DNA of 64,000 bases, taken from the NCBI GenBank assembly GCA_958295765.1, contig CATQHB010000001.1:186001-250000 (forward strand), in the 5' to 3' direction. Position numbers and translations under genes: made by a program. The notes under the pieces are model-generated. The model did not search any database. It was not told the origin of the DNA and worked only from the letters and a program-made list of their open reading frames with translations. Of the stretch, positions 16,885-26,291 are shown piece by piece. The DNA is from an uncultured Dehalococcoidia bacterium (GTDB lineage Bacteria > Chloroflexota > Dehalococcoidia > Lucifugimonadales > UBA3495). Position 1 is the first letter of the stretch. Every line of letters begins with the position of its first letter.

Positions 16885-17343
16885 CTACCCGCCGCCGTCC
16901 CGTTCCTGGTAGCGGGCGGTGATGGCCTGTTCGGCCTGTTTGCTGTGTTCGGCGATGAAGGACTCCAGGCGGCGCATTTCGGCTTGGGACTCTGCCGTTT
17001 CCCCGCCGGCCCGGGCCTGGCGGCGCAGGTCGGCCAGGGAGCGGCGGGCCTGGTCAACCTGCCGCACCGACTCCAGGGCCGCCAACTCCTCGGTGGCCGT
17101 CTTTTTGATTGCCAACAGCCGCCGCCGGGTGGCCTCCGCATCGGCCAGCCGCTCCTCAATCTCCCCCATCGAGGACAGGGAAACGTCCAGCGGCGTCCGG
17201 CCATAGATGACCTGCCGGGGCAGCCGCCGCAGTTGGGTGCGGAACTGGCTGATCATCGAGTCAAGCTGCTGTTCCCGGTTATTCAGCTCGGCCAGGCTCA
17301 TGCGGAGGGTCGCCATTGTCTGTTGCAACTGGGACATTGACAT
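16885..17343 (-). CDS. Coiled-coil hypothetical protein
   Basis: A 152-residue hydrophilic protein I do not recognise. Almost the whole chain is predicted coiled coil: LRMSLAELNNREQQLDSMIS at the start, and ERLADAEATRRRLLAIKK and RRSLADLRRQAR in the middle, with regular Leu/Ile heptads and no membrane segment. A short proline-glycine break (RLPRQVIYGRTPLDVS) near residues 40-55 may hinge two helices. It follows the class V aminotransferase by 22 bases on the same strand, so they probably share a transcript. A structural or scaffold role is possible but unsupported. Confidence 0.7.
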   Translation of the reverse strand: MSMSQLQQTMATLRMSLAELNNREQQLDSMISQFRTQLRRLPRQVIYGRTPLDVSLSSMGEIEERLADAEATRRRLLAIKKTATEELAALESVRQVDQARRSLADLRRQARAGGETAESQAEMRRLESFIAEHSKQAEQAITARYQERDGGG

Positions 17344-17365
17344 AGCTTCGGCCTTCGGCTGCCGG

Positions 17366-18466
17366 TTAGAACCCCACCCGGGGCAGCACCCGGCCCAGGG
17401 CGTCCAGCACTTCCTGGATGTCGGCTTCGGTAACGTAGCCCAGGTGTCCGATGCGGAAAATGTGGCCGGTCAACTTGCCCTGGCCGCCGGCCAGCACCAC
17501 GTTTTCCTCGGCGCGCATCAGTTCCATCAACGCCTCGCCGTCGATGTGCGCCGGCATTTTCACGGCGGTTACCGTGTTGGAGGCGCGGGCTTCGTCGGCG
17601 CAGAGCAACTCCAGCCCCAGGCGGCGCACCCCGTCCCGGGTGAACTGGCCGATGCTGACGTGGCGGTCAAAGACGCCTTCCAGCCCTTCGTCCAGGATGT
17701 TGTTCAAGGCCGCCCGCAGCCCGTACATTGCGGAAAGGTTGGGCGTCCAGGGCGTTTGCCCCCGGTCCAGGTACTTCTTAGCCTCGGCCAGGTCAAAGTA
17801 GAACTTGGGCATCGTAGCCGACTGCTGCGCCGCCCAGGCAGCGCCGCCAAAGCTGATAAAGGCCAGCCCCGGCGGTATCATAAAGCCCTTCTGCGACCCG
17901 GTGGAGACCACGTCGCAGTCCCACCCGTCCACCGGCAGGGGCAGGCAGCCCAGGCTGCTGACCGCGTCCACCAAGAGAAGTTTGCCGAACTCGCCCTTGA
18001 CCACCCCGGCGATGCTTTGCAGGTCGTGGGTAACGCCGGTGGAAGTCTCGTTGTGGGTAATCATTACCGCCTTGATTTCCGGGTCAGCCTGCAACCCCTG
18101 GCGGATGGCCTCCGGGTCCACTGGCTCGCCCCACTCAAAGGTAAGCCGCTGCACGTCGGCGCCGTAGGCATCCAGGGCGTCGGCGTAGCGGTCGCCAAAG
18201 GAGCCGGCGCTGGCGGCCAGCACCTTGTCCCCCGGCGACAGGGTATTAACGATGGACGCCTCCAGCGCCCCGGTGCCCGAGGAAGTCAGGATAAATACGT
18301 CCTTCCCGGTCATAAAAACCTGCTTCAGCTTCTCGGTGCAGTCGGTTATCAAGTCAAAAAACTCAGGCCCCCGGTGGTTAATCATCGGGTCCGACATCGC
18401 CGCATAGATGTCCTCAGGAATGGGCGTCGGGCCTGGTGTCCTTAAATTCTGACTGACAATGTTCAC
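17366..18466 (-). CDS. Class V pyridoxal-phosphate aminotransferase (serine/alanine--glyoxylate type)
   Basis: A 366-residue fold-type I PLP enzyme, probably transferring an amino group from serine or alanine to glyoxylate or a related 2-oxo acid. Motifs: PGPTPIPEDI at the start, MINHRGPEF (substrate loop), TSSGTGALEASI (PLP phosphate loop), HNETSTGV, VDAVSSLG with the pyridine Asp, and STGSQKGFMIPPG with the Schiff-base Lys. I place the start at a GTG (18466) because TTAGGAGGAACC lies directly before it; the ATG 96 bases upstream has no site and adds an unrelated tail. Substrate choice is uncertain (SgaA, AgxT or phosphoserine-like). Confidence 0.9.
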   Translation of the reverse strand: MNIVSQNLRTPGPTPIPEDIYAAMSDPMINHRGPEFFDLITDCTEKLKQVFMTGKDVFILTSSGTGALEASIVNTLSPGDKVLAASAGSFGDRYADALDAYGADVQRLTFEWGEPVDPEAIRQGLQADPEIKAVMITHNETSTGVTHDLQSIAGVVKGEFGKLLLVDAVSSLGCLPLPVDGWDCDVVSTGSQKGFMIPPGLAFISFGGAAWAAQQSATMPKFYFDLAEAKKYLDRGQTPWTPNLSAMYGLRAALNNILDEGLEGVFDRHVSIGQFTRDGVRRLGLELLCADEARASNTVTAVKMPAHIDGEALMELMRAEENVVLAGGQGKLTGHIFRIGHLGYVTEADIQEVLDALGRVLPRVGF

Positions 18467-18871
18467 GGTTCCTCCTAAGTTTTGCCGTTGGGCATAGTCC
18501 GGTTGAGAGATTGATAAACTATTTCGCGCAAAGATTATAGCACTTGGGGAAAGCGGGCGCACACCGGGGGGAGTGAAACGGGCAATTGCGTCTTAACCGG
18601 GGCAACCCGGGCAACCGTACTATGACAACCCAGGCAACGCAACCCAAGCGACCGTACTATGACAACCCAAGCAACGCAACCCAAGCCACCGTCATTCCAA
18701 ACCACCGTCGTTCCGGCGAAAGCCGGAATCCAGGAAATCCCCCGGAAAAGAGCGTACCGGCTACCGAGGGTTCTGGATTCCGGCTTTCGCCGGAACGACG
18801 GTTTTGTGCTGATATTGACTTGGGCGCCGCCCTGATTGCCATATAAGTAACTTATCTGTTACTATCAAGGC
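18467..18871. repeat. Intergenic region with family A repeat
   Basis: A short near-tandem of GCAACCGTACTATGACAACC lies at about 18609-18675, with its second half repeated. A family A inverted repeat follows at 18705-18801. The right end carries the control region of the toxin-antitoxin pair. Confidence 0.8.
18846..18863 (+). promoter_or_regulatory. Palindromic operator candidate before the toxin-antitoxin pair
   Basis: AGTAAC and GTTACT form a perfect 6-bp inverted repeat around TTATCT, 8 bases before the toxin GTG. It overlaps a TATAAG box at 18842-18847 that could be the -10, with TTGGGC 16 bases upstream as a poor -35. A palindrome here fits autorepression by the antitoxin, as in relBE/higBA loci. 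Confidence 0.5.
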
Positions 18872-19201
18872 GTGGTTGAGGTTAGAGAATATATTGACGA
18901 CCGGGAACGCAGCCCTTTCGGTCGTTGGTTCAACAACCTCGACGCCGGGGCAGCGAGCCGGGTGAGAACGGCCCTGGCACGGCTGGAGTTGGGTAACCGC
19001 TCCAATGTCAGGGGCGTGGGACACGGTGTATTGGAGTATCGCATACATTGGGGGCCAGGTTACCGAGTATATTTCGGGATGGACGGGAACACATTGATTG
19101 TCCTGCTGGGCGGTGGCGACAAGGGTAGCCAGCGGCGGGATATTGCGGCTGCCCGGAACCTCTGGCAGGAATACCACCGCCGCAAGCAACAGGAGGCATA
19201 G
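18872..19201 (+). CDS. RelE/ParE-superfamily toxin (HigB-like killer protein)
   Basis: A 109-residue protein of the 'addiction module killer' group. It starts VVEVREYIDDRERSPFGRWF from a GTG, then has VRTALARLELGN, GVGHGVLEYRIHWGPGYRVYFG and ILLGGGDK-like (VLLGGGDKGSQRRDI), the classic RelE-like strand order with basic and aromatic residues for mRNA cleavage on the ribosome. The ribosome site (CAAGG) is weak. The toxin gene precedes the antitoxin gene, the higBA order; the gap is two bases. Confidence 0.88.
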   Translation: MVEVREYIDDRERSPFGRWFNNLDAGAASRVRTALARLELGNRSNVRGVGHGVLEYRIHWGPGYRVYFGMDGNTLIVLLGGGDKGSQRRDIAAARNLWQEYHRRKQQEA

Positions 19202-19203
19202 GA

Positions 19204-19521
19204 ATGGCGCTTACCCGGGATTTCAAGGATACGGTGCAGGCCCGCGCCCGGCGCGACCCGGCCTTTCGCGAGGGGTTGCTGCAAGCAGGCGTCGAATGTC
19301 TCCTTTCCGGCGACGTTGAGACCGGCAAGATTGTGCTGCGCGACTACATCAACGCCACCATCGGGTTTGATGAGTTGGGCGCCCGCACCAACCGGTCGCC
19401 CAAGAGCCTGATGCGTATGTTCGGCCCGGCCGGCAATCCCCAGGCCCGCAACCTGTTTGAGGTCATCGGCCAAATCCAACGGCACGAGGGAGTCCAGCTT
19501 GAAGTGCGGGCGGTACGCTAG
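19204..19521 (+). CDS. HigA-like antitoxin of the pair
   Basis: A 105-residue protein starting two bases after the toxin stop, with AGGAGG at the end of the toxin gene as ribosome site. The body is helical: RDFKDTVQARARRDPAFREG, LLSGDVETGKIVLRDYI, then a helix-turn-helix region FDELGARTNRSPKSLMRMFG and the C-terminal NLFEVIGQIQRHEGV. This matches the antidote partners of HigB-type killers, which bind DNA and the toxin. It ends 18 bases before the convergent glpX stop. Confidence 0.85.
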   Translation: MALTRDFKDTVQARARRDPAFREGLLQAGVECLLSGDVETGKIVLRDYINATIGFDELGARTNRSPKSLMRMFGPAGNPQARNLFEVIGQIQRHEGVQLEVRAVR

Positions 19522-19538
19522 GCGGACCGGAACCTGGC

Positions 19539-20510
19539 CTAGATGTCCCGGCGGGCAAAATCGTGGGTGGTTTCAACCCACCGCAAGGTGCCGGAGCGGG
19601 AACGCATTGCCAGGGAATGGGTTTGCGCCCCGCCGCTAAAAAAGTTCACGCCCCGCAGCAGGTCTCCGGTGCTGGCTCCGGTGGCGGCAAAGAAAACGTC
19701 CTCCCCGGCAACCAGGTCATCGGTAGCATAGACCTTGCTCAAGTCGGCGCCGGCCGCCACCGCCGCATCCCGTTCCTTATCGTCCCGGGGCCAGGCCTGG
19801 CATTGAATCGCCCCCCCGATGCACTGCAAGGCGGCAGCGACGATGACCCCCTCCGGCGTGCCGCCAATCCCCATCAAAACGTCCACCCCGCTGCCGGGCA
19901 TCGCGGCCTGGAGGCCGGCTACCACGTCCCCGTCGGTAATCAGCTTGATGCGCGCGCCGGCGTTCCTGATGTCCTGCAACAGTTGGGCGTGGCGGGGCCG
20001 ATCCAGCACAATCACCGTCAATTCGCTGACTTCCTTCCCCTTGGCGGCGGCGATGTTCTGGAGGTTGGTCTCCACCGGGGCGTTGATGTCAATGGCGTCC
20101 CGGGCCTCTTTGCCGACGGCTATCTTGTTCATATAGAACACTTCCCGGGGGCAGTTCATCGCGCCCCGCGCGGCGACGGCGATGACGGCAATGGCCCCGG
20201 GCAGCCCTTTGGAGAGCAGGGTAGTGCCGTCAATGGGGTCAACGGCGATGTCCACCGCCGGCCCGGAGCCGTCGCCGATTTCCTCGCCGTTATACAGCAT
20301 CGGCGCCTCGTCCTTTTCCCCCTCCCCGATAACCACCACGCCGTCCATTGCCATCGCCCCCAGGGTGAGGCGCATTGCGTCCACCGCCGTCTGGTCCACC
20401 AGTTCCTTGTCGCCCTGGCCCATGTGCCGGGTCGCCGCGATCGCCGCCGATTCAGTAACCCGCACCAGGTCCATCGCCAGGTTGCGGTCGATAGTTGAAG
20501 GAGTTGTCAT
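19539..20510 (-). CDS. glpX: Fructose-1,6-bisphosphatase, class II
   Basis: Removes the 1-phosphate from fructose 1,6-bisphosphate, the committed gluconeogenic step; some homologs also act on sedoheptulose bisphosphate. The 323-residue protein carries the GlpX signatures: [52 protein letters not shown], and the metal site [30 protein letters not shown] is the C-terminal substrate loop. It is divergent from the class I aldolase 209 bases away; together they link triose phosphates to fructose 6-phosphate. Confidence 0.96.
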   Translation of the reverse strand: MTTPSTIDRNLAMDLVRVTESAAIAATRHMGQGDKELVDQTAVDAMRLTLGAMAMDGVVVIGEGEKDEAPMLYNGEEIGDGSGPAVDIAVDPIDGTTLLSKGLPGAIAVIAVAARGAMNCPREVFYMNKIAVGKEARDAIDINAPVETNLQNIAAAKGKEVSELTVIVLDRPRHAQLLQDIRNAGARIKLITDGDVVAGLQAAMPGSGVDVLMGIGGTPEGVIVAAALQCIGGAIQCQAWPRDDKERDAAVAAGADLSKVYATDDLVAGEDVFFAATGASTGDLLRGVNFFSGGAQTHSLAMRSRSGTLRWVETTHDFARRDI

Positions 20511-20546
20511 AATAGCCTTTCCCTGCCAGCGTAAGATTTAGACCGG

Positions 20547-20555
20547 AGTATAGCA
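20547..20555 (-). promoter_or_regulatory. Extended -10 promoter candidate for glpX
   Basis: On the minus strand this reads TGCTATACT: an extended -10 (TG, one base, TATACT) 37 bases before the glpX ATG. No good -35 is visible, as is usual for extended -10 promoters. Confidence 0.5.
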
Positions 20556-20613
20556 GACAACCGGGGCAATCGCATATCCGACAACGGAAAATCAACCGGA
20601 AATCACCGGAAAA

Positions 20614-20643
20614 TTGTTTTCCCGTCCCGCATCGTGATAAAAT
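20614..20643 (+). promoter_or_regulatory. Promoter candidate for the aldolase gene
   Basis: TTGTTT at 20614-20619, an 18-base spacer, and TAAAAT at 20638-20643 preceded by TGA (extended -10). The predicted transcript would start about 70 bases before the ATG at 20720. A GGGAGGAG ribosome site follows. Confidence 0.45.
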
Positions 20644-20719
20644 CCCGGCGCGCCAGGGGTCATTGGCCTTTGGCCCTGGAACATTCACCCCATAGGTTGA
20701 CAGAACGGGAGGAGACACT

Positions 20720-21754
20720 ATGGATACCAATAAACTACAGGCGACCGCCCAGGCGATGGTGGCAAAGAGCAAGGGCGTGCTGGCCGCTGACGAGAGCGAT
20801 TCCACCATAGCGCGCCGCCTGCGGAGCATCAACGTGGAATCGACGGAGGACAACCGCCGCGCCTGGCGTCAGCTTTTGGTTACCGCCAACGGTATCGGCG
20901 ACTACCTCAGCGGCGTTATTCTCTTTGACGAGACCCTGCGGCAGAGCGCCGATAGCGGCCGGCGCTTTGTGGACATCCTCAATGAGGCCGGCGTAATGCC
21001 CGGCATCAAGGTGGACAAGGGCGCCCGGCCCCTGGCCGGTTCTCCCGAGGAGACGGTAACCGAGGGCCTGGACGGGCTGCGGGAACGCCTTGAGGAGTAC
21101 CGGGAACTCGGCGCCCGGTTTACCAAGTGGCGCGCCGTAATCACTATCGGGGATGACATTCCCTCCGGCTATTGCATCGACGTGAACGCCCACGCCCTGG
21201 CGCGTTTCGCCGCCCTATCTCAGGAGGCGGACCTGGTTCCGATTGTCGAGCCGGAAGTGCTGATGGACGGCAACCATAGCATTGACCACTGTTTTGAGGT
21301 AACCGAGGCTACGCTGCGGCGGGTGTTCGAGGAGTTGAGCCGGCAGCGCGTTTCTCTGGAAGGTATGCTGCTGAAGCCCAATATGGTCCTGTCCGGGGCG
21401 GATGCGCCTCACCGGGCCGGGCCGGAAGCGGTAGCCGAGGCTACCATAAGCTGTTTCAAGCGCACCGTGCCGGCAGCGATGCCGGGCATCGTTTTCCTGT
21501 CCGGCGGACAGAACGATGACGACGCGACGGCAAACCTGAACGCCATCAACCGGCGCATTGACGCCGCTACGCCGTGGCAACTCAGCTTTTCCTACGGACG
21601 GGGCCTGCAAGCGACTCCCCTCAAGATTTGGGGCGGCGACCCTTCCCAAGTGGCGGCGGCGCAAGAGGCTTACCTGCACCGCGCCCGGGTAACCAGCGCC
21701 GCCCGGGACGGCGTATATACCCCCGATATGGAGCAGGTGTTGGCCGGGGCCTAA
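20720..21754 (+). CDS. Class I fructose-bisphosphate aldolase
   Basis: Makes or splits fructose 1,6-bisphosphate through a Schiff base, with no metal. The 344-residue chain is of the eukaryote-like class I type: GVLAADESDSTIARRL, ILFDETLRQ, MPGIKVDKGA (KVDKG), FTKWRAV, IVEPEVLMDG with the catalytic Glu, GMLLKPNMV with the Schiff-base Lys, FLSGGQ and FSYGRGLQ. The C-terminal Tyr that closes the active site in animal enzymes is present in GVYTPDMEQ rather than at the very end. Divergent to glpX. A promoter candidate lies upstream and an intrinsic terminator downstream. Confidence 0.95.
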   Translation: MDTNKLQATAQAMVAKSKGVLAADESDSTIARRLRSINVESTEDNRRAWRQLLVTANGIGDYLSGVILFDETLRQSADSGRRFVDILNEAGVMPGIKVDKGARPLAGSPEETVTEGLDGLRERLEEYRELGARFTKWRAVITIGDDIPSGYCIDVNAHALARFAALSQEADLVPIVEPEVLMDGNHSIDHCFEVTEATLRRVFEELSRQRVSLEGMLLKPNMVLSGADAPHRAGPEAVAEATISCFKRTVPAAMPGIVFLSGGQNDDDATANLNAINRRIDAATPWQLSFSYGRGLQATPLKIWGGDPSQVAAAQEAYLHRARVTSAARDGVYTPDMEQVLAGA

Positions 21755-21998
21755 TCCGCCGCCGGAACCTAGTCCGCCGCCGGCGCCTAGTCCGCTCGCC
21801 GGCGCAGTCCGCTCATGGTGAGCTTGTCGAACCACCCATACGGGCCGGGGATTCACCATTAGACCGGCTCATGATGAGCGGTAAGTGAGGGCTTGGCACC
21901 GTCAACATAATCCGCCGGTTGCTCAAGAGAACAACCGGCGGATTTATTTGCGCGGATGCGTTGCCGACGCCTACAGTAACAAGCCCGGCCCGGCCCCG
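21755..21998. repeat. Intergenic region with tandem CGCCGGCGCCTAGTCCG and family C
   Basis: Just after the aldolase stop, TCCGCCGCCGG(A/C) repeats three times with CCTAGTCCG. Then come a family C motif (CTCATGGTGAGCTTGTCGAA at about 21813) and a degenerate partner near 21870. A terminator follows. Confidence 0.65.
21909..21949 (+). terminator. Intrinsic terminator after the aldolase gene
   Basis: A perfect 13-bp stem (AATCCGCCGGTTG at 21909-21921 and its complement at 21932-21944) with a 10-base loop and a TATTTG tail. It lies 155 bases beyond the aldolase stop and 50 bases beyond the stop of the convergent GMC gene. Confidence 0.8.
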
Positions 21999-23573
21999 TT
22001 ACCCCGCCGCAACCCAGTCAACTACCCGTTCCCCAATCATCAGCGCCGTAGGGTGTAGGCCTCCGGAGCGGGGAATCCGCGGCGCTACCGAGGCGTCGGC
22101 CACCCACAAGCCCTGCACTCCTTTAACCCGGCAGTATTGGTCAACTACCGCCATGGGGTCGGAGTCGGGGCCCATTTTGCAGGTGCCGGATACGTGGCGG
22201 GCGGTGCCGACCGTTTGACGCAGCCAGAGGTCAAAAGCGTCATCGTCGGCCAGAATCTCATCCGTCGGGTTGATTCGGAAATCAATCACGTCTTTATACG
22301 CCTCCGACTCCAAAAGGCTGATGCCGAACCGCAGGCCCTCCCGCACCCGCCGAATGTCGTCGGGGTGCTGGAGATAGCGGTAGTTAAAGGTGGGCTGGTC
22401 GCCGGGGTCGGCCGAGGCCAACCGGACGTAGCCCGAACCTTCGGGTAGGCCGAGGGTGCAGGATATGCGCGCCGCCCGCTCCGGGGGAACGTCGCCCGTC
22501 CGGTATCGGGTGCGTACCCCGGCGACGCGCTCCTCCCTTTCGTCCACCACCGTGCTGGTCCGCAGCAGCATATCGTTAGGCTCCTGCGACCCGTCCGAGG
22601 TGTAGTGCAAACCGAAGTGGGGCGCGTCGGTGTCGCTGGCAAGGGTAACGTCATCCTTGACCTTAAAGCTGGCGTGGACGCTGAGGTGGTTCCACAGGTT
22701 GCTGCCCACGCCGGGGAGTTCGGAAACCAGGGGAATCCCGAACTGCTCCAGTTGCTCCTTGGGGCCGATTCCCGACAGCATCAGCAGTTGGGGAGAGCGG
22801 ATTGCGCCGGCGCTCAGCACCACCCGGTCGGCTTCCAGGGTAAAAACCTCGCCCCCGCTCTTGGCCTCCACGCCTACGGCCCGGGAACCCTCGAACAGTA
22901 CCTTCTGAACGAAAACCTCGCCCCGCACCGTCAGGTTGAGCCGGTGGCGCATCGGGTTGAGATGGGTTATCGCGGCGCTCATTCTTACGCCGCCCAAGTT
23001 GTTGGTGGGCGACACGCCGACGCCGGCGGGGTTGGCGCCGTTGGTATCCTCGGTGGGGGTGAACCCGGCCTGCAAGCAGGCGGCGTGAAAGGCTTGCTGA
23101 ATGGGCGGCCAGGCCCCCGACTGGCGGCGCCTTACCGGCATCGGCCCTTCCGTGCCGTGAAAATCATCCTGAATATCCAGGTCCCGCTCCATTTTCCGGT
23201 AAAAGGGCAGCACCTTGTCATAAGACCACTCATCGTTGCCCATGGCCGACCAGGCGTCAAAATCCTCGGGCAGCCCCCGCTGCATTGCCTGGCCGTTGAT
23301 GGAAGACCCGCCGCCGATGACCTTGCCCTGGGCCACGTGAATCTCCCCCTGCTCCTCGGTAATGGTGCCGCGCAAGGCCCAATTGTGTTCCGAATCCGGG
23401 GATTCCGCATACCGGGTATGGCCGAACTTTATCTCATCGGGCAGGTTGTCCATATCGGGGTAATCCTTCCCGGCCTCCAGCAGCAGCACCGAGGTATTCT
23501 CATCCTCAGCCAACCTGCTGGCTAAAATAGAGCCGGCCGCTCCCCCGCCGACGACAATAACATCGTATTTCAT
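21999..23573 (-). CDS. GMC family FAD-dependent oxidoreductase (choline dehydrogenase-like)
   Basis: A 524-residue flavoprotein that oxidises an alcohol substrate. The N-terminal KYDVIVVGGGAAGSILASRL is the FAD dinucleotide fold. LLEAGKD, GKVIGGGSSINGQAMQRG (GMC signature 1), LSAGAIRSPQLLMLSGIGP (signature 2) and the C-terminal VKGVQGLWVADASVAPRIP with HPTALMIGERV are all present; the catalytic His lies in ARHVSGTCKMG. Substrate is unknown. The ATG follows a strong AAGGAGGG. Such enzymes are expanded in marine SAR202-type Chloroflexota, which fits the window's likely origin. Confidence 0.93.
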   Translation of the reverse strand: MKYDVIVVGGGAAGSILASRLAEDENTSVLLLEAGKDYPDMDNLPDEIKFGHTRYAESPDSEHNWALRGTITEEQGEIHVAQGKVIGGGSSINGQAMQRGLPEDFDAWSAMGNDEWSYDKVLPFYRKMERDLDIQDDFHGTEGPMPVRRRQSGAWPPIQQAFHAACLQAGFTPTEDTNGANPAGVGVSPTNNLGGVRMSAAITHLNPMRHRLNLTVRGEVFVQKVLFEGSRAVGVEAKSGGEVFTLEADRVVLSAGAIRSPQLLMLSGIGPKEQLEQFGIPLVSELPGVGSNLWNHLSVHASFKVKDDVTLASDTDAPHFGLHYTSDGSQEPNDMLLRTSTVVDEREERVAGVRTRYRTGDVPPERAARISCTLGLPEGSGYVRLASADPGDQPTFNYRYLQHPDDIRRVREGLRFGISLLESEAYKDVIDFRINPTDEILADDDAFDLWLRQTVGTARHVSGTCKMGPDSDPMAVVDQYCRVKGVQGLWVADASVAPRIPRSGGLHPTALMIGERVVDWVAAG

Positions 23574-24518
23574 AAACCCTCCTTAAACTTCTATATTCCA
23601 GTCAGCCCAAGCCGGACTGCTTGCCATTCAGGACATTATAACCGCCGCCGCCACCCGGCGTTTCCCACAACCCAGCCCCATAGTAACACATAGGGCCGCC
23701 GGGGTTCTTGGCGTAGCTACGGGGGCTGGGGTAGGTGCAAAGTCTGCGCCAGGAACAAAATCCGCCCGGAATCAAACCCGCTCATGGTGAGCTTGTCGAA
23801 CCACGCCCCTTTACCTGGCGGGCATCCTTCGACAGGCTCAGGATGAGCGGGGTGAGGGGCAACCCGCCTTTGCCGCTGCCCTGCCCATGCGCCTAGTGCC
23901 TATAGGCCATTCCAACCGCTTGGCCCGTCATTCCAACCGCTTGGCCTGTCATTCCTGCTGATTAGTCTGTCATTCCGACCGGAGGGAGGAATCTAAAATG
24001 CCCGGCCCTTGTCAACTCCCGGTTCCGGCAGAAATATCGCTTATGCCGGAGTTTAGATTCCTCCCTGCGGTCGGAATGACATAGAATTGGGATGACATAG
24101 AGTTGGAATGACCTGGAATTGGAATGACCCGGAATTGGAATGACCCGGAATTGGAATGACCCGGAACTTTTCGGAATGATATAGACCTTTATCGGGTATA
24201 AACCTAATCAGGTTTCTATCCGGTGTCAAGGCGCCGAATTTCCCGGTATTTTCGTCGGGTAGGGGCGGGTTTGTAACCCGCCCTGACCGCAAGGCAAAGT
24301 CAACTTGCGGAACGGGTGTCGCCACATCTGACCTGTTCTTACGCCGGAGCCAGGGCGGGTTACAAACCCGCCCCTACCGGGCAATGCAGCGTGGTCTGAC
24401 CGGAAATGCCATTTCCTCATGGGGAAACCGTCCGCAACACCTCCCCACTCCCGGAAAAGTCTGTGATAAAATTTATGCTATAGTACCGCTTACCCCGCCT
24501 AACCGGAGGAATGACCGT
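23574..24518. repeat. Long intergenic repeat island (families C, D, B, and a 16-bp tandem)
   Basis: A TATAAT on the minus strand (23640-23635) is a -10 candidate for the GMC gene. Then come a family C pair (about 23778-23850) and two starts of family D facing its inverted copy (about 23946-24082; TTTAGATTCCTCC). A tandem of a 16-bp unit GAATTGGAATGACCCG, three exact and two or three diverged copies, covers 24084-24165. A family B element lies at 24260-24378. No gene is visible before 24519. Confidence 0.85.
24476..24484 (+). promoter_or_regulatory. Extended -10 promoter candidate for the binding-protein gene
   Basis: TGCTATAGT (TG, one base, TATAGT), 35 bases before the ATG at 24519. No -35 is visible. 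The same TGCTATA core recurs before other genes in this window. Confidence 0.5.
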
Positions 24519-26291
24519 ATGCCGTCCCTGTTTAACACTTCCCGGAAACTCTGCCTTATCCTGGTATTCCTGCTCCTGCCTATTGCGTGCAGCAACCCGC
24601 CGCCAACGCCAATGCCCACCGCGCTGCCCAGCCCGGCGCCAACGCCGACGGAAACCAGGGCCGATGAGCAGGTTTTGACCATCCTTTACTGGCAGGCCCC
24701 TTCGCTGGCCGTCCCCTATCTGTCGGCCGGCGATAAGGACCGGGACGCCGGCGCAATCACCCTGGAACCTCTGGCTAACTATGACCCGGACGGCAATCTG
24801 ACCCCGGCGTTGGCCGCCCAAATCCCGACGGCGGAAAACGGCGGCGTCTCCCCGGATTTGACGTCGATTACCTGGAATCTGCAAAAGGGGCTGAAGTGGT
24901 CCGACGGCAGCGCGATGACCGCCGCGGACGTGGTCTTTACCTGGCGTTACTGCACCGATGCGGCGACCGGCTGCACCGCCGGCAGCGCCTTTGACGGCAT
25001 CACCTCGGTGCAGGCCATCGACGACTTCACCGTCAAAATCACCTTTGACGCGCCTACCCCCTTTCCCTACCAGGCGTTTGTCAGCGCCAGATCGCCCATC
25101 CTCAACCGGAGCCAGTTTGCCGACTGTATCGGCGCGGCGGCCAAGACCTGCGAATCCCAGAACACCGCGCCTTTAGGCACCGGCCCCTATCGCATCACCG
25201 ACTTCACCGCCAACGCGGAGGCCAGGTATGAGCGCAACCCCTTCTACCGGGGGGAACGGCCCTACTTCGACCGGGTAGTTCTCCAGGGCGGCGGCGCGGC
25301 GGTGGCGGCGGCCCAGGCCGTGCTGGAACGGGGAGAGGCCGATTACGCCTGGAACTTGCAGGTGGAGCCGGAACTGCTGGCCCAAATGGAGGCCGCCGGC
25401 TTGGGCCAGGTGGGGGCCGCCTTCGCCAGCCTGGTGGAGCGCATCGTCCTCAATCAGACCAACCCGGCCCCGTCCCTGGGCGATGACCGCTCCGAGTATC
25501 TGGACGGGCAAAACCCCCATCCCCTGCTGACCTTCCCGCCGATTCGCCGGGCGATGTCCCTGGCGATTGACCGGGGCGTCATCGCGGAGCAACTCTACGG
25601 CTTTGCCGCCAGCCCTACCTGCAACCTAGTGGCCGGCCCGCCCCATTATACTTCCACCGCCAACGACGGGTGCCTGCCTCAGGACATTGCCGGGGCTAAC
25701 CGGCTGCTGGACGATAACGGCGTCCTGGATACCGACGGCGACGGCATCCGGGAATACCAGGGCGTCCCCCTGCGAATTACTTTTCAGACCTCGGCCAACG
25801 CCATCCGGCAGGATACCCAGGCGCTGGTGCGGGATTGGTGGCGGCAGATTGGCATTGAAACCGAACTGTTGCAGCACGATGCCAGCGTCTTTTTCGGCGG
25901 CGACCCGGCAACCGACGCGGCGGCGTCCTACCGCCGGTTTTTTGCCGACACGCAGATGTACACGGAAAGTTCCGCCATTGACCCCCAGCAATACCTGTCC
26001 GCTTACCGCTGTGAGCAAATCCAGAGCCGGGAAAATGACTGGGCCGGCGCCAACAACGCCCGCTCCTGCGACCCGGAGTACGATGAACTGATTGAGGAAC
26101 TGACCCACACCCCCACCGGCCCGGAACGCGCCGCCCTGGTTAAACGGCTCAACGACCGGCTGGTACAGAATTACTACGAAATTCCCCTGGTGCAGCGGGG
26201 CCTGGCCTCCGCCCGCCTGAACACCCTGCAAGGCGTAAGGGTAAACGGCTGGGACAGCGAGTTGTGGAATATCGCCGAGTGGCGGCGGTAG
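24519..26291 (+). CDS. ABC transporter substrate-binding lipoprotein, family 5 (peptide/nickel type)
   Basis: A 590-residue extracytoplasmic solute-binding protein, probably feeding an oligopeptide-type importer that is not in the window. The signal peptide (MPSLFNTSRKLCLILVFLLL) ends in a PIAC lipobox with Cys24, followed by a Pro/Thr-rich linker and then the SBP_bac_5 domain. Landmarks: LTPALAAQIP, WNLQKGLKWSDGSAMTAADV (family signature), GTGPYRITDF, RAMSLAIDRGVIAEQLYGF. The ATG at 24519 is 8 bases after ACCGGAGGA; in-frame sequence further upstream is repeat. An out-of-frame ATG at 24511 overlaps the ribosome site. No permease or ATPase is adjacent, so it is an orphan component. Confidence 0.92.
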   Translation: MPSLFNTSRKLCLILVFLLLPIACSNPPPTPMPTALPSPAPTPTETRADEQVLTILYWQAPSLAVPYLSAGDKDRDAGAITLEPLANYDPDGNLTPALAAQIPTAENGGVSPDLTSITWNLQKGLKWSDGSAMTAADVVFTWRYCTDAATGCTAGSAFDGITSVQAIDDFTVKITFDAPTPFPYQAFVSARSPILNRSQFADCIGAAAKTCESQNTAPLGTGPYRITDFTANAEARYERNPFYRGERPYFDRVVLQGGGAAVAAAQAVLERGEADYAWNLQVEPELLAQMEAAGLGQVGAAFASLVERIVLNQTNPAPSLGDDRSEYLDGQNPHPLLTFPPIRRAMSLAIDRGVIAEQLYGFAASPTCNLVAGPPHYTSTANDGCLPQDIAGANRLLDDNGVLDTDGDGIREYQGVPLRITFQTSANAIRQDTQALVRDWWRQIGIETELLQHDASVFFGGDPATDAAASYRRFFADTQMYTESSAIDPQQYLSAYRCEQIQSRENDWAGANNARSCDPEYDELIEELTHTPTGPERAALVKRLNDRLVQNYYEIPLVQRGLASARLNTLQGVRVNGWDSELWNIAEWRR

